Positions 37,181 through 45,941 of a stretch of 64,000 nt of DNA are shown here, piece by piece. Below the pieces are notes generated by a model. The model saw only the letters and a list, made by a program, of their open reading frames with translations, did not search any database and was not told the origin of the DNA. The stretch comes from Pullichristensenella sp963930055 (GTDB lineage: Bacteria; Bacillota; Clostridia; Christensenellales; Aristaeellaceae), in the NCBI GenBank assembly GCA_963930055.1, contig CAWVKS010000003.1, positions 186,001 through 250,000 on the forward strand, in the 5' to 3' direction. How positions within the stretch are numbered: the stretch's first letter is position 1; each line of letters starts with the position of its first letter. The position numbers were made by a program, and so were the translations under genes.

Positions 37181-38614
37181 CTAGAATTCGTATTTGAGCA
37201 CCGGGTTGCGCGCCGCCTTCACCTCGTCCGGCCGCCCGATGGGGGTGGTGACGGGGCAGGCGTGCAGCGTTTCGGGGTCGCTGCGCGCTTCTTGGAGGAT
37301 GTCCAGCATCGCCTTGGCGCATTCGTCCAGCGTCTCGCGCGACTCCGTCTCCGTGGGTTCGAGCATCAGCGCCTCGTGAACGATGAGGGGGAAGTACATC
37401 GTCGGCGGATGGATGCCGCGGTCGATCATCGCCTTGGCCACGTCCAGCGCGCTCACGCCCGTCTCATGCTTGAGCTTTTCCAGCGTCAAAACGAACTCGT
37501 GCATGCAAATGCCCGGCACGGCGGCCTCGTAGCCGCCTTCCACCAGCGCGTGCATCAGGTAATTGGCGTTGAGCACCGCGCCCGTGGCGGCCTCAGGGAC
37601 GCCCTCCGCGCCCAGCGAGAGCATATAGCACAGCGCCTTGACCACCACGCCGAAGTTGCCGTAGAACTCCTTGACGCGGCCCACGGACTTTTTCGGTCGC
37701 TCGAAGCGGTAGTTCCCCGCCTCGCCCACGACCTGCCCGTCGGGCAGAAAATCGCGCAAAAGCGCCTTCACGCCCACCGCGCCGCTGCCGGGGCCGCCGC
37801 CGCCGTGGGGCGTGGCGAAGGTCTTGTGCAAATTGAGATGCACCACGTCAAAGCCCATGTCGCCGGGACGGGCGATGCCCATGACGGCGTTGAGGTTGGC
37901 GCCATCGTAGTAGCAGAGGCCGCCTGCTTCGTGGACGACCTTGGTGATCTCCAGTATGTTCTCGTCAAAGATGCCCAGCGTGTTGGGGTTGGTGAGCATC
38001 AGCCCCGCCGTGTCCGCGCCGGCGAGCGCGCGCAGCGCCTCCACGTCCACGCGGCCGTTGGCCGTCGAGGGCACGGACACCACCTCAAAGCCCGCCATCG
38101 TCGCCGAAGCCGGATTGGTGCCGTGGGCGGCGTCGGGCACGAGTATCTTTGTGCGGGCAAGGTCGCCGCGGTCGTGGTGATAGGCCTTGATGAGCAGCAG
38201 CCCGAGGAACTCGCCGTGCGCGCCGGCGGCGGGCTGGAAGGTCACCGCGTCCATGCCGGTGATCTCCTTCAGCGACGCCTCCGCGCGGGCGTACACTTCC
38301 AGGCAGCCCTGCGCGTCCTTTGCGTCCTGCAATGGATGTACGCCGGTAAAACCGTCAAGCGCCGCCATCTGTTCGTCGATTTTGGGGTTGTACTTCATCG
38401 TGCAGGAGCCGAGCGGGTAAAAGCCGTCGCACACGCCGTGGGCGCGCTTTTCCAGCGCGCGGTAGTGGCGGCAGAGGTCGCCCTCGGCCATCTGCGGCAG
38501 CCGCAGCGCCTTTTCGCGCGCAAGCCCCGCCTCCAGCGGGCAGTCCGGCACGTCCAGCGGCGGCAGTATGTCCATGCCGCGCCCGGGAACGCTCTTTTCA
38601 AACAACAGCTTCAT
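37181..38614 (-). CDS. gcvPB: Glycine dehydrogenase (decarboxylating) subunit 2
   Basis: A 477-residue C-terminal half of the P-protein. PLP binds Lys264 in LNLHKTFATPHGGGGPG. FYPLGSCTMKYNP and PAAGAHGEFLGLL are typical. With gcvPA it decarboxylates glycine and loads the aminomethyl group on lipoyl-GcvH. Split P-proteins are usual in Firmicutes. Its ATG overlaps the gcvPA stop. Confidence 0.95.
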   Translation of the reverse strand: MKLLFEKSVPGRGMDILPPLDVPDCPLEAGLAREKALRLPQMAEGDLCRHYRALEKRAHGVCDGFYPLGSCTMKYNPKIDEQMAALDGFTGVHPLQDAKDAQGCLEVYARAEASLKEITGMDAVTFQPAAGAHGEFLGLLLIKAYHHDRGDLARTKILVPDAAHGTNPASATMAGFEVVSVPSTANGRVDVEALRALAGADTAGLMLTNPNTLGIFDENILEITKVVHEAGGLCYYDGANLNAVMGIARPGDMGFDVVHLNLHKTFATPHGGGGPGSGAVGVKALLRDFLPDGQVVGEAGNYRFERPKKSVGRVKEFYGNFGVVVKALCYMLSLGAEGVPEAATGAVLNANYLMHALVEGGYEAAVPGICMHEFVLTLEKLKHETGVSALDVAKAMIDRGIHPPTMYFPLIVHEALMLEPTETESRETLDECAKAMLDILQEARSDPETLHACPVTTPIGRPDEVKAARNPVLKYEF

Positions 38615-39921
38615 GCCAGCACCTCCCCGATGGCCGCGACCAGTTCGTCGATGTCGGCTCTGCTGTTCATCTCCGTGGCGCACCACAGTATGCCCTCGTC
38701 CACCGGCAGCCCGGCGAGTATGCCCTTCTCCGCCAGCGCCGAAACCAGTTCATCCTTGCCTGCCGGGCAGGCGGTGACGAACTCGTGGAAGAACGGCCCC
38801 TCGTGCAGGGGCGCGAAGCCGATTCTGGCAAGCTCCCCGCGCAGATAGGCTGCCTTGGCGTGGCACTGGCGCGCCACTTCGCGCAGGCCCGTTTCGCCCA
38901 TCGCCGCCATGTACACGGCGGCGGTCATCGCGCACAGCGCCTGGTTGGAGCAGATGTTCGAAGAAGCCTTTTCGCGGCGGATGTGCTGCTCGCGCGCCTG
39001 CAGGGTCAGCACAAAGGCACGCTCGCCGCGATCGTCCGTGGTTTCGCCGACGATGCGGCCTGGCAGTTTGCGCATCAGCGCCTTGGTGGTGGCCATAAAG
39101 CCCAAATACGGCCCGCCAAAGGAGAGCGGCATGCCCAGCGGCTGCCCTTCGCCCACGGCCACGTCCGCGCCGACCTCACCGGGCGTTTTGTAAAGCGCGC
39201 AGGCGATGGGGTTGACGCTCAAGATGAACTTGGAACGGTTTTCGTGGACGATCTTTGCGACGGTTTCCCCGTCCTCGACGAGGCCAAAATAGTTGGGCGA
39301 CTGCAACAGCACGCAGGCCACGTCCTTGTTAAGCATGGAAGAGAGCGCCTCCATGTCCGTGCGCCCGTCTTTCAGCGGAATGGTCCGAATCTCCACATCC
39401 GCGCCAAAGGCGTAGGTGCGCACCGTCTCCAGCGTCATCGGGTGCACGCCCTCGGACACCAGCGCCACGCGGCGCTTTCCGTCCACCAGCATGTTCACGG
39501 CCTCGGCGGCGGCGGTGGCGCCGTCGTAGACCGAGGCGTTGGAAACGTCCATGCCGGTCAGTTCGCAGATCATCGTCTGGTATTCAAAGATGGACTGCAG
39601 CACGCCCTGGCTCATCTCCGCCTGATAGGGCGTGTAGGCGGTGACGAACGTCTCCTTGGAAGTCACCGCGCCGACCACGGCGGGTATGTAGTGGTTGTAC
39701 GCGCCCGCGCCGCGGAAGATGGAGCGGTAGACGCGGTTCTTCGCCGCCACGCCGCGCATCTCGCGGGAAAGCGCCAGTTCCGAAAGCCCCGGCTCGAGGT
39801 CGAGTTTTTTGACGCGCAACGCCTCCGGCACGGAGGCAAACAGTTCCTCCGGCCGGTCAAGGCCGATGGCGCGCAGCATTTCCGCGCGCTCGGAGCGCGT
39901 GGAGGGGATGTATCCGCCCAT
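38611..39921 (-). CDS. gcvPA: Glycine dehydrogenase (decarboxylating) subunit 1
   Basis: A 436-residue N-terminal half of the split P-protein: GGYIPSTRSERAEML, GAYNHYIPAVV, TAYTPYQAEMSQG and ASVYDGATAAAEAV. The start at 39921 is 1 nt after the gcvH stop, with GAGGAGG inside the end of gcvH. It forms the alpha2beta2 decarboxylase with gcvPB. Confidence 0.95.
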   Translation of the reverse strand: MGGYIPSTRSERAEMLRAIGLDRPEELFASVPEALRVKKLDLEPGLSELALSREMRGVAAKNRVYRSIFRGAGAYNHYIPAVVGAVTSKETFVTAYTPYQAEMSQGVLQSIFEYQTMICELTGMDVSNASVYDGATAAAEAVNMLVDGKRRVALVSEGVHPMTLETVRTYAFGADVEIRTIPLKDGRTDMEALSSMLNKDVACVLLQSPNYFGLVEDGETVAKIVHENRSKFILSVNPIACALYKTPGEVGADVAVGEGQPLGMPLSFGGPYLGFMATTKALMRKLPGRIVGETTDDRGERAFVLTLQAREQHIRREKASSNICSNQALCAMTAAVYMAAMGETGLREVARQCHAKAAYLRGELARIGFAPLHEGPFFHEFVTACPAGKDELVSALAEKGILAGLPVDEGILWCATEMNSRADIDELVAAIGEVLA

Positions 39922-39922
39922 C

Positions 39923-40309
39923 TTACGCCTCCTCGGTGGCGCAGAAGGCCTCGTAGGCCGCCGCGTCGAGCAGTTCCTCGCGGTCGGAAATATCGCTGAC
40001 CTCGAAGATCCACGCCTCATAGGGGGATTCGTTGAGCTTTTCCGGGGCGTTTTCCAGATCATTGTTGGCGGCGGACACCGTGCCGGTCACGGGGCTGACG
40101 ATGTCGGCCACGGCCTTGACCGATTCCACGTCGCAGGCCGCCTCGCCGGCGGTGACGCCGTCGCCCTCGCCGGGCAGGTTGACAAAGACGATGTCGCCCA
40201 GGCTGTTCTGGGCAAAGTCGGTGATGCCGACGCGGGCGGTCGTCTCGCCCGTGAACTGCACCCATTCGTGGGATTTGGTGTAGAGAAGCTCCGCGAGAAC
40301 ATGCGCCAT
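39923..40309 (-). CDS. gcvH: Glycine cleavage system H protein
   Basis: A 128-residue lipoyl carrier. Lys65 in DVESVKAVADI is the lipoylation site. The N-terminal YTKSHEWVQ is typical. The start at 40309 follows AAGGAGG. It shuttles the aminomethyl group between the P, T and L proteins. No L protein (lpd) or lipoylation gene lies in this operon. Confidence 0.95.
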   Translation of the reverse strand: MAHVLAELLYTKSHEWVQFTGETTARVGITDFAQNSLGDIVFVNLPGEGDGVTAGEAACDVESVKAVADIVSPVTGTVSAANNDLENAPEKLNESPYEAWIFEVSDISDREELLDAAAYEAFCATEEA

Positions 40310-40341
40310 GGATGATTCCTCCTTCAATATCGTTTTGTCCG

Positions 40342-41412
40342 TCACTTCGCGCGCTTGTAGAACGGCAGCGGCACGATCTCGGCGGCCACGCGCCGCCCGC
40401 GCACGTCCGCTTCCACCTGCGTGCCGACTTGTGTATATCTGCTGTCCACCAGCGCCATGGCGTAGGCCCCGCCCAGATACGGCAGATGCGTGCCGCTGGT
40501 GGTGACGCCGATCTTTTCCGCGCCGATGTACACATCCTGCCCCTCGCGGACGATGCCCCTGCCCGTCGTCTTGAGGCCGACGCGGGCGCGGGGCGTGCCG
40601 CGCTTTATCATGGCCTCGCGGCCGACAAATTCGTGTTCCGGCTTCACCGCCCAGCCAAGCCCGGCCTCCAGGGGCGATATATCGTCGGTCATCTCGTGGC
40701 CGTAGAGGGGCATGGCGGCCTCGAGACGCAGCGTGTCGCGCGCGCCCAGCCCGCAGGGCTCGGCTCCGGCCTTTAAAAGCGCGCGGAACAGCGTTTCCGC
40801 GTCCTCCGGCCTGCAGTAGAGCTCATAGCCCCACTCGCCGGTGTAGCCCGTGCGCGAGAGCATGCATTTGACGTTCGCCACCTCCACCTCGGGCACGAAG
40901 TGGTAGTACTTTTTCGGCAGCGCCTCCTCGGGCAAAAAGCCCAGCAAGAGTTCCTTGGACTTCGGCCCCTGCAGCGCCAGTTGCGCCCATTCGTCGGAGA
41001 CGTCCGTCATCGTCACGTCCTCCAGCAGATGCGCGCGCATCCAGTTTACGTCCTTTTCGCGGTTGGCGGCGTTGACCACGGCCATGTAACGCGCGTCGTC
41101 AAAGCGGCACACCACCAGGTCGTCCACGATGCCGCCTTCCTCGTTGAGCATCGGCGAATAGCGCACCTGCCCGTCCACCATGCCGGTCATGTCGTTGGCC
41201 ATCAGATAGTTGAGCGCCTTCAGCGCCCCCTCGCCCTCAAAGAGCACCTCGCCCATGTGCGATACGTCGAACAGGCCCACGCCCTCGCGCACGGCCATGT
41301 GCTCGTGGATGACGCCCTTTGGGTACTGCACCGGCAAAAGGTAGCCCGCGAAGGGCACGATGCGCCCGCCCAGCTCCACGTGCAGGTCATACAGCGGCGT
41401 CTTGCGTTCCAT
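40342..41412 (-). CDS. gcvT: Glycine cleavage system T protein (aminomethyltransferase)
   Basis: A 356-residue folate-dependent transferase: KTPLYDLHVELGGRIVPFAG, GVGLFDVSHMGEV, GYTGEWGYELY and GLGARDTLRLEAAMPLYGHE. It releases ammonia and passes the methylene group to tetrahydrofolate. The ATG at 41412 lies 6 nt after AAAGGGGG, while the ATG at 41418 abuts it. It is the first gene behind the glycine riboswitch. Confidence 0.95.
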   Translation of the reverse strand: MERKTPLYDLHVELGGRIVPFAGYLLPVQYPKGVIHEHMAVREGVGLFDVSHMGEVLFEGEGALKALNYLMANDMTGMVDGQVRYSPMLNEEGGIVDDLVVCRFDDARYMAVVNAANREKDVNWMRAHLLEDVTMTDVSDEWAQLALQGPKSKELLLGFLPEEALPKKYYHFVPEVEVANVKCMLSRTGYTGEWGYELYCRPEDAETLFRALLKAGAEPCGLGARDTLRLEAAMPLYGHEMTDDISPLEAGLGWAVKPEHEFVGREAMIKRGTPRARVGLKTTGRGIVREGQDVYIGAEKIGVTTSGTHLPYLGGAYAMALVDSRYTQVGTQVEADVRGRRVAAEIVPLPFYKRAK

Positions 41413-41435
41413 CGGCATCCCCCTTTCAAGATGTA

Positions 41436-41471
41436 TAAAAAATGAGAGGCGCGTCAATACAACGCGCCTCT
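41436..41471 (-). terminator. Riboswitch-controlled terminator in the gcvT leader
   Basis: A 10-bp stem AGAGGCGCGT/ACGCGCCTCT with 7-nt loop, then T6 on the minus strand, about 20 nt before gcvT. The 5' arm shares AGAG with the closing stem of aptamer II. Confidence 0.85.
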
Positions 41472-41613
41472 GTTTCAGACCTGAAAGATTCTCCCGCAGG
41501 ATTGCTTCTTCGGTGCCGCAAGCGGCTTTCCAGAGTTTCGTCCGGTGCCGGTCCTTTTGCCTGAGAGTTGTCTGCGCATTCCCCTTCGGCGCCGCCTGGC
41601 GGTCTCTCCCGGA
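41468..41613 (-). ncRNA. Tandem glycine riboswitch
   Basis: Read on the minus strand, aptamer I (about 41613-41549) has GGGAGAGACC, GCGCCGAAGGGG and ACTCTCAGGCAAAAGGAC, all hallmarks of the glycine aptamer. Aptamer II (about 41535-41468) has CTCTGGAAAG, GGCACCGAAGAAGCAA, TCTTTCAGG and CAGAG, a shorter and less perfect copy. Its P1 helix (CTCTG 41535-41531 with CAGAG 41472-41468) competes with the terminator stem, so glycine binding should allow read-through into gcvT: an ON switch for glycine catabolism. Mechanism inferred from base pairing. Confidence 0.92.
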
Positions 41614-41651
41614 ACCATCGCACGAATCCTTATGCAGTTTTTCCTATCCCT

Positions 41652-41680
41652 ATTGTAACGGAATCCGCCGTCCCTGTCAA
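41652..41680 (-). promoter_or_regulatory. Promoter of the glycine cleavage operon
   Basis: On the minus strand TTGACA (41680-41675) and TACAAT (41657-41652) are separated by 17 bp, about 40 bp before aptamer I. Confidence 0.8.
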
Positions 41681-41710
41681 GGGCAAATTGCCCGGCGCGG
41701 AAGCGCCCTG

Positions 41711-44700
41711 CTATTCCACGGTCTTGAGCGATTCGGCCATGTTGATCTTCTCCAGCTTCACCCGCAATGCGAGGTTGACCAGTATGGCGAACACAAACGT
41801 CAGCGCCACGGAAATCGCGTAGCTCAGGAGCGATATGCGCACGTCGAAGCGGATCATGTCGATCCTGATCTGCGCCATCACGAAGGCGTGCAGCGCCTTG
41901 CCCATGGGAAGCCCCGCCAGGGCGGCGATGAAGCAGAGCAGGAAGTTTTCCGAGAACACATAGGAAGCCGTCTCCTTGGGGAGGAAGCCCAGCACCTTGA
42001 CGGTGGCGATTTCCCGCGTGCGCTCGGTGATGTTGATGTTGGTGAGGTTGTAAAGCACGATGAACGCCAGCGCCCCAGCGGAAAAGACGATGAGTATGAC
42101 GATGTAATCCAGGCTCTCCATCATGCTGTTGACGCGGTCGCGCATGTCGAGGTTGGCCGACACGTTGGCCACGCCGTCCACGGAGGAGAGCTCCGCCGCC
42201 TTCCCGCGCGGGTCCACGTCCCCGTCCACGGCCACGTAGGCGCTCTTGACCTCGGGCGCGTAGCCCCACTGCGCCTTGAGCGTCTCCGGGCGGGCGTAAA
42301 CGTAGTTGTAGACGTAGTTTTCAAACACGCCGGAGATGGTGAGTTGCGCCGGGCTCATGTCGCTGTCGCGCACGGTGATGGTGTCGCCCACGCCCGCGCC
42401 CAGCGATTCGGAAAGCCCCTGGGAGATCACCGCCTCGCCCTCCCCGGGCAGGGAGACGGGCGTCTCGCCCATGTGCATGTCGATAAAGCCGTCCAAATTT
42501 TCCGCCTGCGTGGCGACGAGGTAAACGGACTTGGTCACATCGCCCGCGGAGGCGTCCACGCTGCTTTCGTGGACAAAGAGCACGTCCGCGTCCTCCCCGG
42601 CCTCGCGGCGGAACGTTTGCTGCGCGGCTTCGTCCTGCGCGTCTGCGAAGGTGACGGAGATATCGTAGAGCGTGATCTCGTCGAACTGGTAGTTGACCAC
42701 GTCGCTGATGGAATCGCGGATGCCCATGCCGGTAACCAGCAGCGCCGTGCAGCCGCCGATGCCGATCACCATCATCACCAGGCGCTTTTTGTAGCGGAAG
42801 ATGTTGCGGATGGTGAGCTTGTGCATGAACGACAGCCGCCGCCACAGGGGGCGGACGCGCTCGAGCAGTATGCGCTTGCCGGCCTTGGGCGCGGCGGGGC
42901 GCAGAAGCTGCGCCGGGGCGAGGTTCAACTCGCGGCGCACGGAGAACCACGTGGCCCCCACGGAGCAGAGCAGCGCCGCGCCCAGGGCCAGCGCGCCCAT
43001 GCCCCAGTCAAACACCAATTCGATCTCGGCAAAGCCGTACATCAGGCTGTACGCCATCCAGATGACCTTGGGGAACACCGTGGAGCCGAAGAAGAAGCCG
43101 ATGACGCTGCCGATGGTGGCGGCGCTGCCGGAATAAAAGACGAATTTCCCCATGATGGCGCGCGGCGTGTAGCCCATGGCCTTGAGCACGCCGATCTGCG
43201 TGCGCTGCTCGTCCACCATGCGCGTCATCGTGGTCATGCACACCAGCGCCGCCACCATGAAGAAGAACAGGGGAAAGACCATGGCGATGCTTTCCACGAT
43301 CTGCGAATCGCTCTCAAAGCAGGCGTAGCCGATGTTGGCGGAACGGTCGAGCACATACACGTCCGGCTCGTCGATCTCGGCGATCTTTTCCCGCGCGTCG
43401 GCGATCTCGCCGCGGGCGTCGGCCAGCTCGCGCTCGGCCTGCATAAATTCGCGGTCGGCCTGCGCGCGGCCGTCCTCATATTCCTCGATGCCGTCGGCCA
43501 GCTCCGCCTTCGCGTCCTCCAGTTCGGCGCGGCCGTCGATGAGCTGCTGTTCGCCGTCCTCGATCTGGGCAAGCGCGTCGCGCAATTCGGCGCGGCCGCT
43601 GCTGATCTGCCGCCGGGCGGAGGCAAATTCGCGGTCGGCCTGTTCGCGCCCCGCCTCCACCTGGGCAAGGCCGGATTCCAGCTGCGGCAGGGCCGCCTGC
43701 ATCTGCTGGTAGCTTTCGATATAGCCGCCCTCCTCGATGACGGCGAGCCCCGCCTGCGCCTGGGCGAGCTGTTCCTGCAAGGCGGCGAGCTGTCCCTCGA
43801 TCTGGGCAAGCGTCGCGTCGTAGGCGGCCTCATACTGGGTAAGCTGCTCCTGCAACGTATCCCGCTGCGTCTGCGCGGCGGCGATCTGGTTGTCAAAGTT
43901 CGCGGCAGTCGAAGCGATCTCCGCCACGACGCCCTCCAGCGCCGGGCGTTTCTCCGCCAGCGCGGCCTCGATCTCGGCGCGACGGTCGGCGTCGGGCGAA
44001 GGCGTGAGCGTGGCAAGCTCCGCTTCGGCGGCGGCGATCTCCCCGTCTATGGCAGACAACTGCCCGTTCAGGTCGCCAAGCGCCGCGTTGCGCTCGTCCT
44101 GCAGCGCGGAAAGGCCGCCCTCGGCCTGCGAGAGCTGCTCCGCCAGCGCGTCGTATTCGCCCTGCGCCGTGGCAATGCGGCCTTCGTAATCGCTTTGCAC
44201 GCCGGCGATCTGGCCGTCCAGTTCTCCCCTGCGGCTTTCCAGGGAAGCGATCTCCCCCTGCAGGGCGGCGATGCGCTCGGCGTCGGCCTCGGGGTCGAGG
44301 GCGGAGAGCTCGTCCCGCTTGGCGGAGATGTCGCCCTCCACCTGCGAAAGCTCGCTTTGCAGCGGGGCAAGGGCGTTGTCGCGTTCCGTCGTGAGGGCGG
44401 AAACATTGCCATGCGCCGCCGTCACCTGCGTGGAAAGGCCGTCGCGCGCCGCCTGCGCTTCGCTGATGCGCGCCTCATAGTCCGCGGATGTGGAATCGAG
44501 CGTGCCCTGCACGCCATCGCGCTGCGAACGCAGATCGGCAAGCTGGGCGTTCAGTTCGGCAATGCGCGCGTCGTCGCCGGGCTGCAAGGTGGCGAGTTCG
44601 GCTTCCAGGGCGGCGATCTCCTCCTCCAGCGCCGCGCGCCGGCCCTCCAGCCGCCCCAGCGCTTCTTCCTTCTGGCCGTTCAATACGGAAACGGCCTGTT

Positions 44701-45940
44701 CTGCCGCGGCCAGGCCGCCGCGCAGCTGTTCGCCGGCGGCGTTCAGTTCATCGCGCGCCGCCTGCGCCTGCGCAACGCCGCCCTCCAGCTGGGAGACGCC
44801 CTCAGTCAGCTGCGCGTACTGTTCGAGCACGCCGCTTTCCTCGATCTGCGCCATGCCGTCCTGCACGGTGGCGAGCTGCGCCTCCAATTGCGCCTGCGTT
44901 TCATTGAGCTGGGCGTAGGTGCTCGCCTCGGCGCTCTCCAGCTGGCTCTCGGCGCTGTTTAGCTCCCGGCGGCCGGAATCATACTGGGCGCGGCCGTCGA
45001 TCAGCTCCTGTTCGCTGTCCCTGAGCACCTGTTCGCCCACGATGATGTCGGCGCGGCCGGCGGTGATCTCGTCCAGCGCGTCGAGCAGTTCGCGCTCGGC
45101 CTCGTCGCGCTGTTCGAGGTATTCCGTATAGCCCTCGTCGTATTCGGCCACGCCGTCGTCCAGCTCCGATTCGGCGTCGCCCACCAGCGTCTCAAAGCGC
45201 TCGCGAGCCTGCGATTCGCCGGAATGGGTCATGCTGTCCTCGTATTGCTCCACGCCGGCCTGGTATTCGTCGGAATAGATCTCGCCCTCGGTATCGAGGC
45301 GGATGTAGATGTCGGTGTAGTAGTCGCAGTCAAAGCCCCCATAGGGGATGTAGGCAAAGGCCATCACCGCGCCGGTGCCCAGGGAGGTGCTGCCGCGCTC
45401 GTAGTTGAGGTAGGTGGGGGAGTTGCCCAGCCCGACGATGGTGTATTCGCGGAAGGCGAACATGTCGAGCGTGTCCTCGTCGTTGGTCTCGGAAAGGACG
45501 ATCTTCTTGCCGATGCTGTCCACGGGGAAGAACTGCGCGTCGGCCACCGCCTCGTTGCCAGCGCGGGGCAGGCGTCCGGCGGTGAGGCTGATCTCATTGA
45601 CGTCCTCGGTGAGGGAATTGAAGATGACCACGCCGGACATGTCCAGGGCGGTCACGTCCACCAGCGCGTCCTGGCTGACGGCGCCGGCGGCGGCGGTCAC
45701 GCCGTCTATGTCGGCAAAGGCGTCGGCGTCGCCCTGGTCGAAGCCCACGGTGGAGACCAGGCGGTAGTCGTACATGCTCTGGCGGTCCAGATAGTCGTCG
45801 CCCGTCTCCACCATGGCGTCGCGGCAGACGCGCAGGCCGCAAAAAAAGCCCACGCCAAGGGCGACGATCGCCAGGATCGCCAGATACCGCCCCAGGCTCT
45901 TGCGGATCTCCCGCAAGGAACTTTTTCGCAGCGCTTTCAT
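41711..45940 (-). CDS. FtsX-type ABC permease with very long extracellular coiled coil
   Basis: A 1409-residue permease. Helix 17-37; extracellular domain 38-240; coiled coil about 240-855; helices near 885-905, 935-960 and 980-1000; second half with helix 1054-1074, ectodomain 1075-1275, and helices 1280-1300, 1330-1352 and 1375-1395. The two FtsX modules (DEQRTQIGVLKAMGYTPRAI; ERTREIATVKVLGFLPKET) are standard. The coiled coil contains three repeats of 96-97 residues (about 425-715). FtsX/MacB-type proteins move or activate envelope components rather than import solutes. Its ATPase is 1 nt upstream. Target unknown. Confidence 0.88.
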   Translation of the reverse strand: MKALRKSSLREIRKSLGRYLAILAIVALGVGFFCGLRVCRDAMVETGDDYLDRQSMYDYRLVSTVGFDQGDADAFADIDGVTAAAGAVSQDALVDVTALDMSGVVIFNSLTEDVNEISLTAGRLPRAGNEAVADAQFFPVDSIGKKIVLSETNDEDTLDMFAFREYTIVGLGNSPTYLNYERGSTSLGTGAVMAFAYIPYGGFDCDYYTDIYIRLDTEGEIYSDEYQAGVEQYEDSMTHSGESQARERFETLVGDAESELDDGVAEYDEGYTEYLEQRDEAERELLDALDEITAGRADIIVGEQVLRDSEQELIDGRAQYDSGRRELNSAESQLESAEASTYAQLNETQAQLEAQLATVQDGMAQIEESGVLEQYAQLTEGVSQLEGGVAQAQAARDELNAAGEQLRGGLAAAEQAVSVLNGQKEEALGRLEGRRAALEEEIAALEAELATLQPGDDARIAELNAQLADLRSQRDGVQGTLDSTSADYEARISEAQAARDGLSTQVTAAHGNVSALTTERDNALAPLQSELSQVEGDISAKRDELSALDPEADAERIAALQGEIASLESRRGELDGQIAGVQSDYEGRIATAQGEYDALAEQLSQAEGGLSALQDERNAALGDLNGQLSAIDGEIAAAEAELATLTPSPDADRRAEIEAALAEKRPALEGVVAEIASTAANFDNQIAAAQTQRDTLQEQLTQYEAAYDATLAQIEGQLAALQEQLAQAQAGLAVIEEGGYIESYQQMQAALPQLESGLAQVEAGREQADREFASARRQISSGRAELRDALAQIEDGEQQLIDGRAELEDAKAELADGIEEYEDGRAQADREFMQAERELADARGEIADAREKIAEIDEPDVYVLDRSANIGYACFESDSQIVESIAMVFPLFFFMVAALVCMTTMTRMVDEQRTQIGVLKAMGYTPRAIMGKFVFYSGSAATIGSVIGFFFGSTVFPKVIWMAYSLMYGFAEIELVFDWGMGALALGAALLCSVGATWFSVRRELNLAPAQLLRPAAPKAGKRILLERVRPLWRRLSFMHKLTIRNIFRYKKRLVMMVIGIGGCTALLVTGMGIRDSISDVVNYQFDEITLYDISVTFADAQDEAAQQTFRREAGEDADVLFVHESSVDASAGDVTKSVYLVATQAENLDGFIDMHMGETPVSLPGEGEAVISQGLSESLGAGVGDTITVRDSDMSPAQLTISGVFENYVYNYVYARPETLKAQWGYAPEVKSAYVAVDGDVDPRGKAAELSSVDGVANVSANLDMRDRVNSMMESLDYIVILIVFSAGALAFIVLYNLTNINITERTREIATVKVLGFLPKETASYVFSENFLLCFIAALAGLPMGKALHAFVMAQIRIDMIRFDVRISLLSYAISVALTFVFAILVNLALRVKLEKINMAESLKTVE
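43798..44671 (-). repeat. Three in-frame tandem repeats of about 290 nt in the coiled coil
   Basis: At protein level the repeat joins (Q/D)-E-R-(D/N)-(N/A)-AL, a (I/L)-x-(G/A)-E-I segment, an ELA-x-L-x-P joint, a YE-x-RI-x-x-AQ segment and (D/Y)-x-L-x-(E/T)-Q(L/V). Corresponding Leu residues lie at about 428, 524 and 621, giving periods of 96 and 97 residues. Confidence 0.7.
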
Positions 45941-45941
45941 A

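Noticed and set aside
43798..44671. Repeat array considered as a CRISPR or minisatellite
   Set aside because: Repeat units are about 290 nt, in frame and diverged at DNA level. They encode heptads, so the repeat is a protein feature.
41360..44962. A 1200-codon open frame antisense to the coiled-coil permease
   Set aside because: It has no ribosome site and no recognisable domain, and it runs through the riboswitch. The repeats in it only mirror the coiled-coil repeats.
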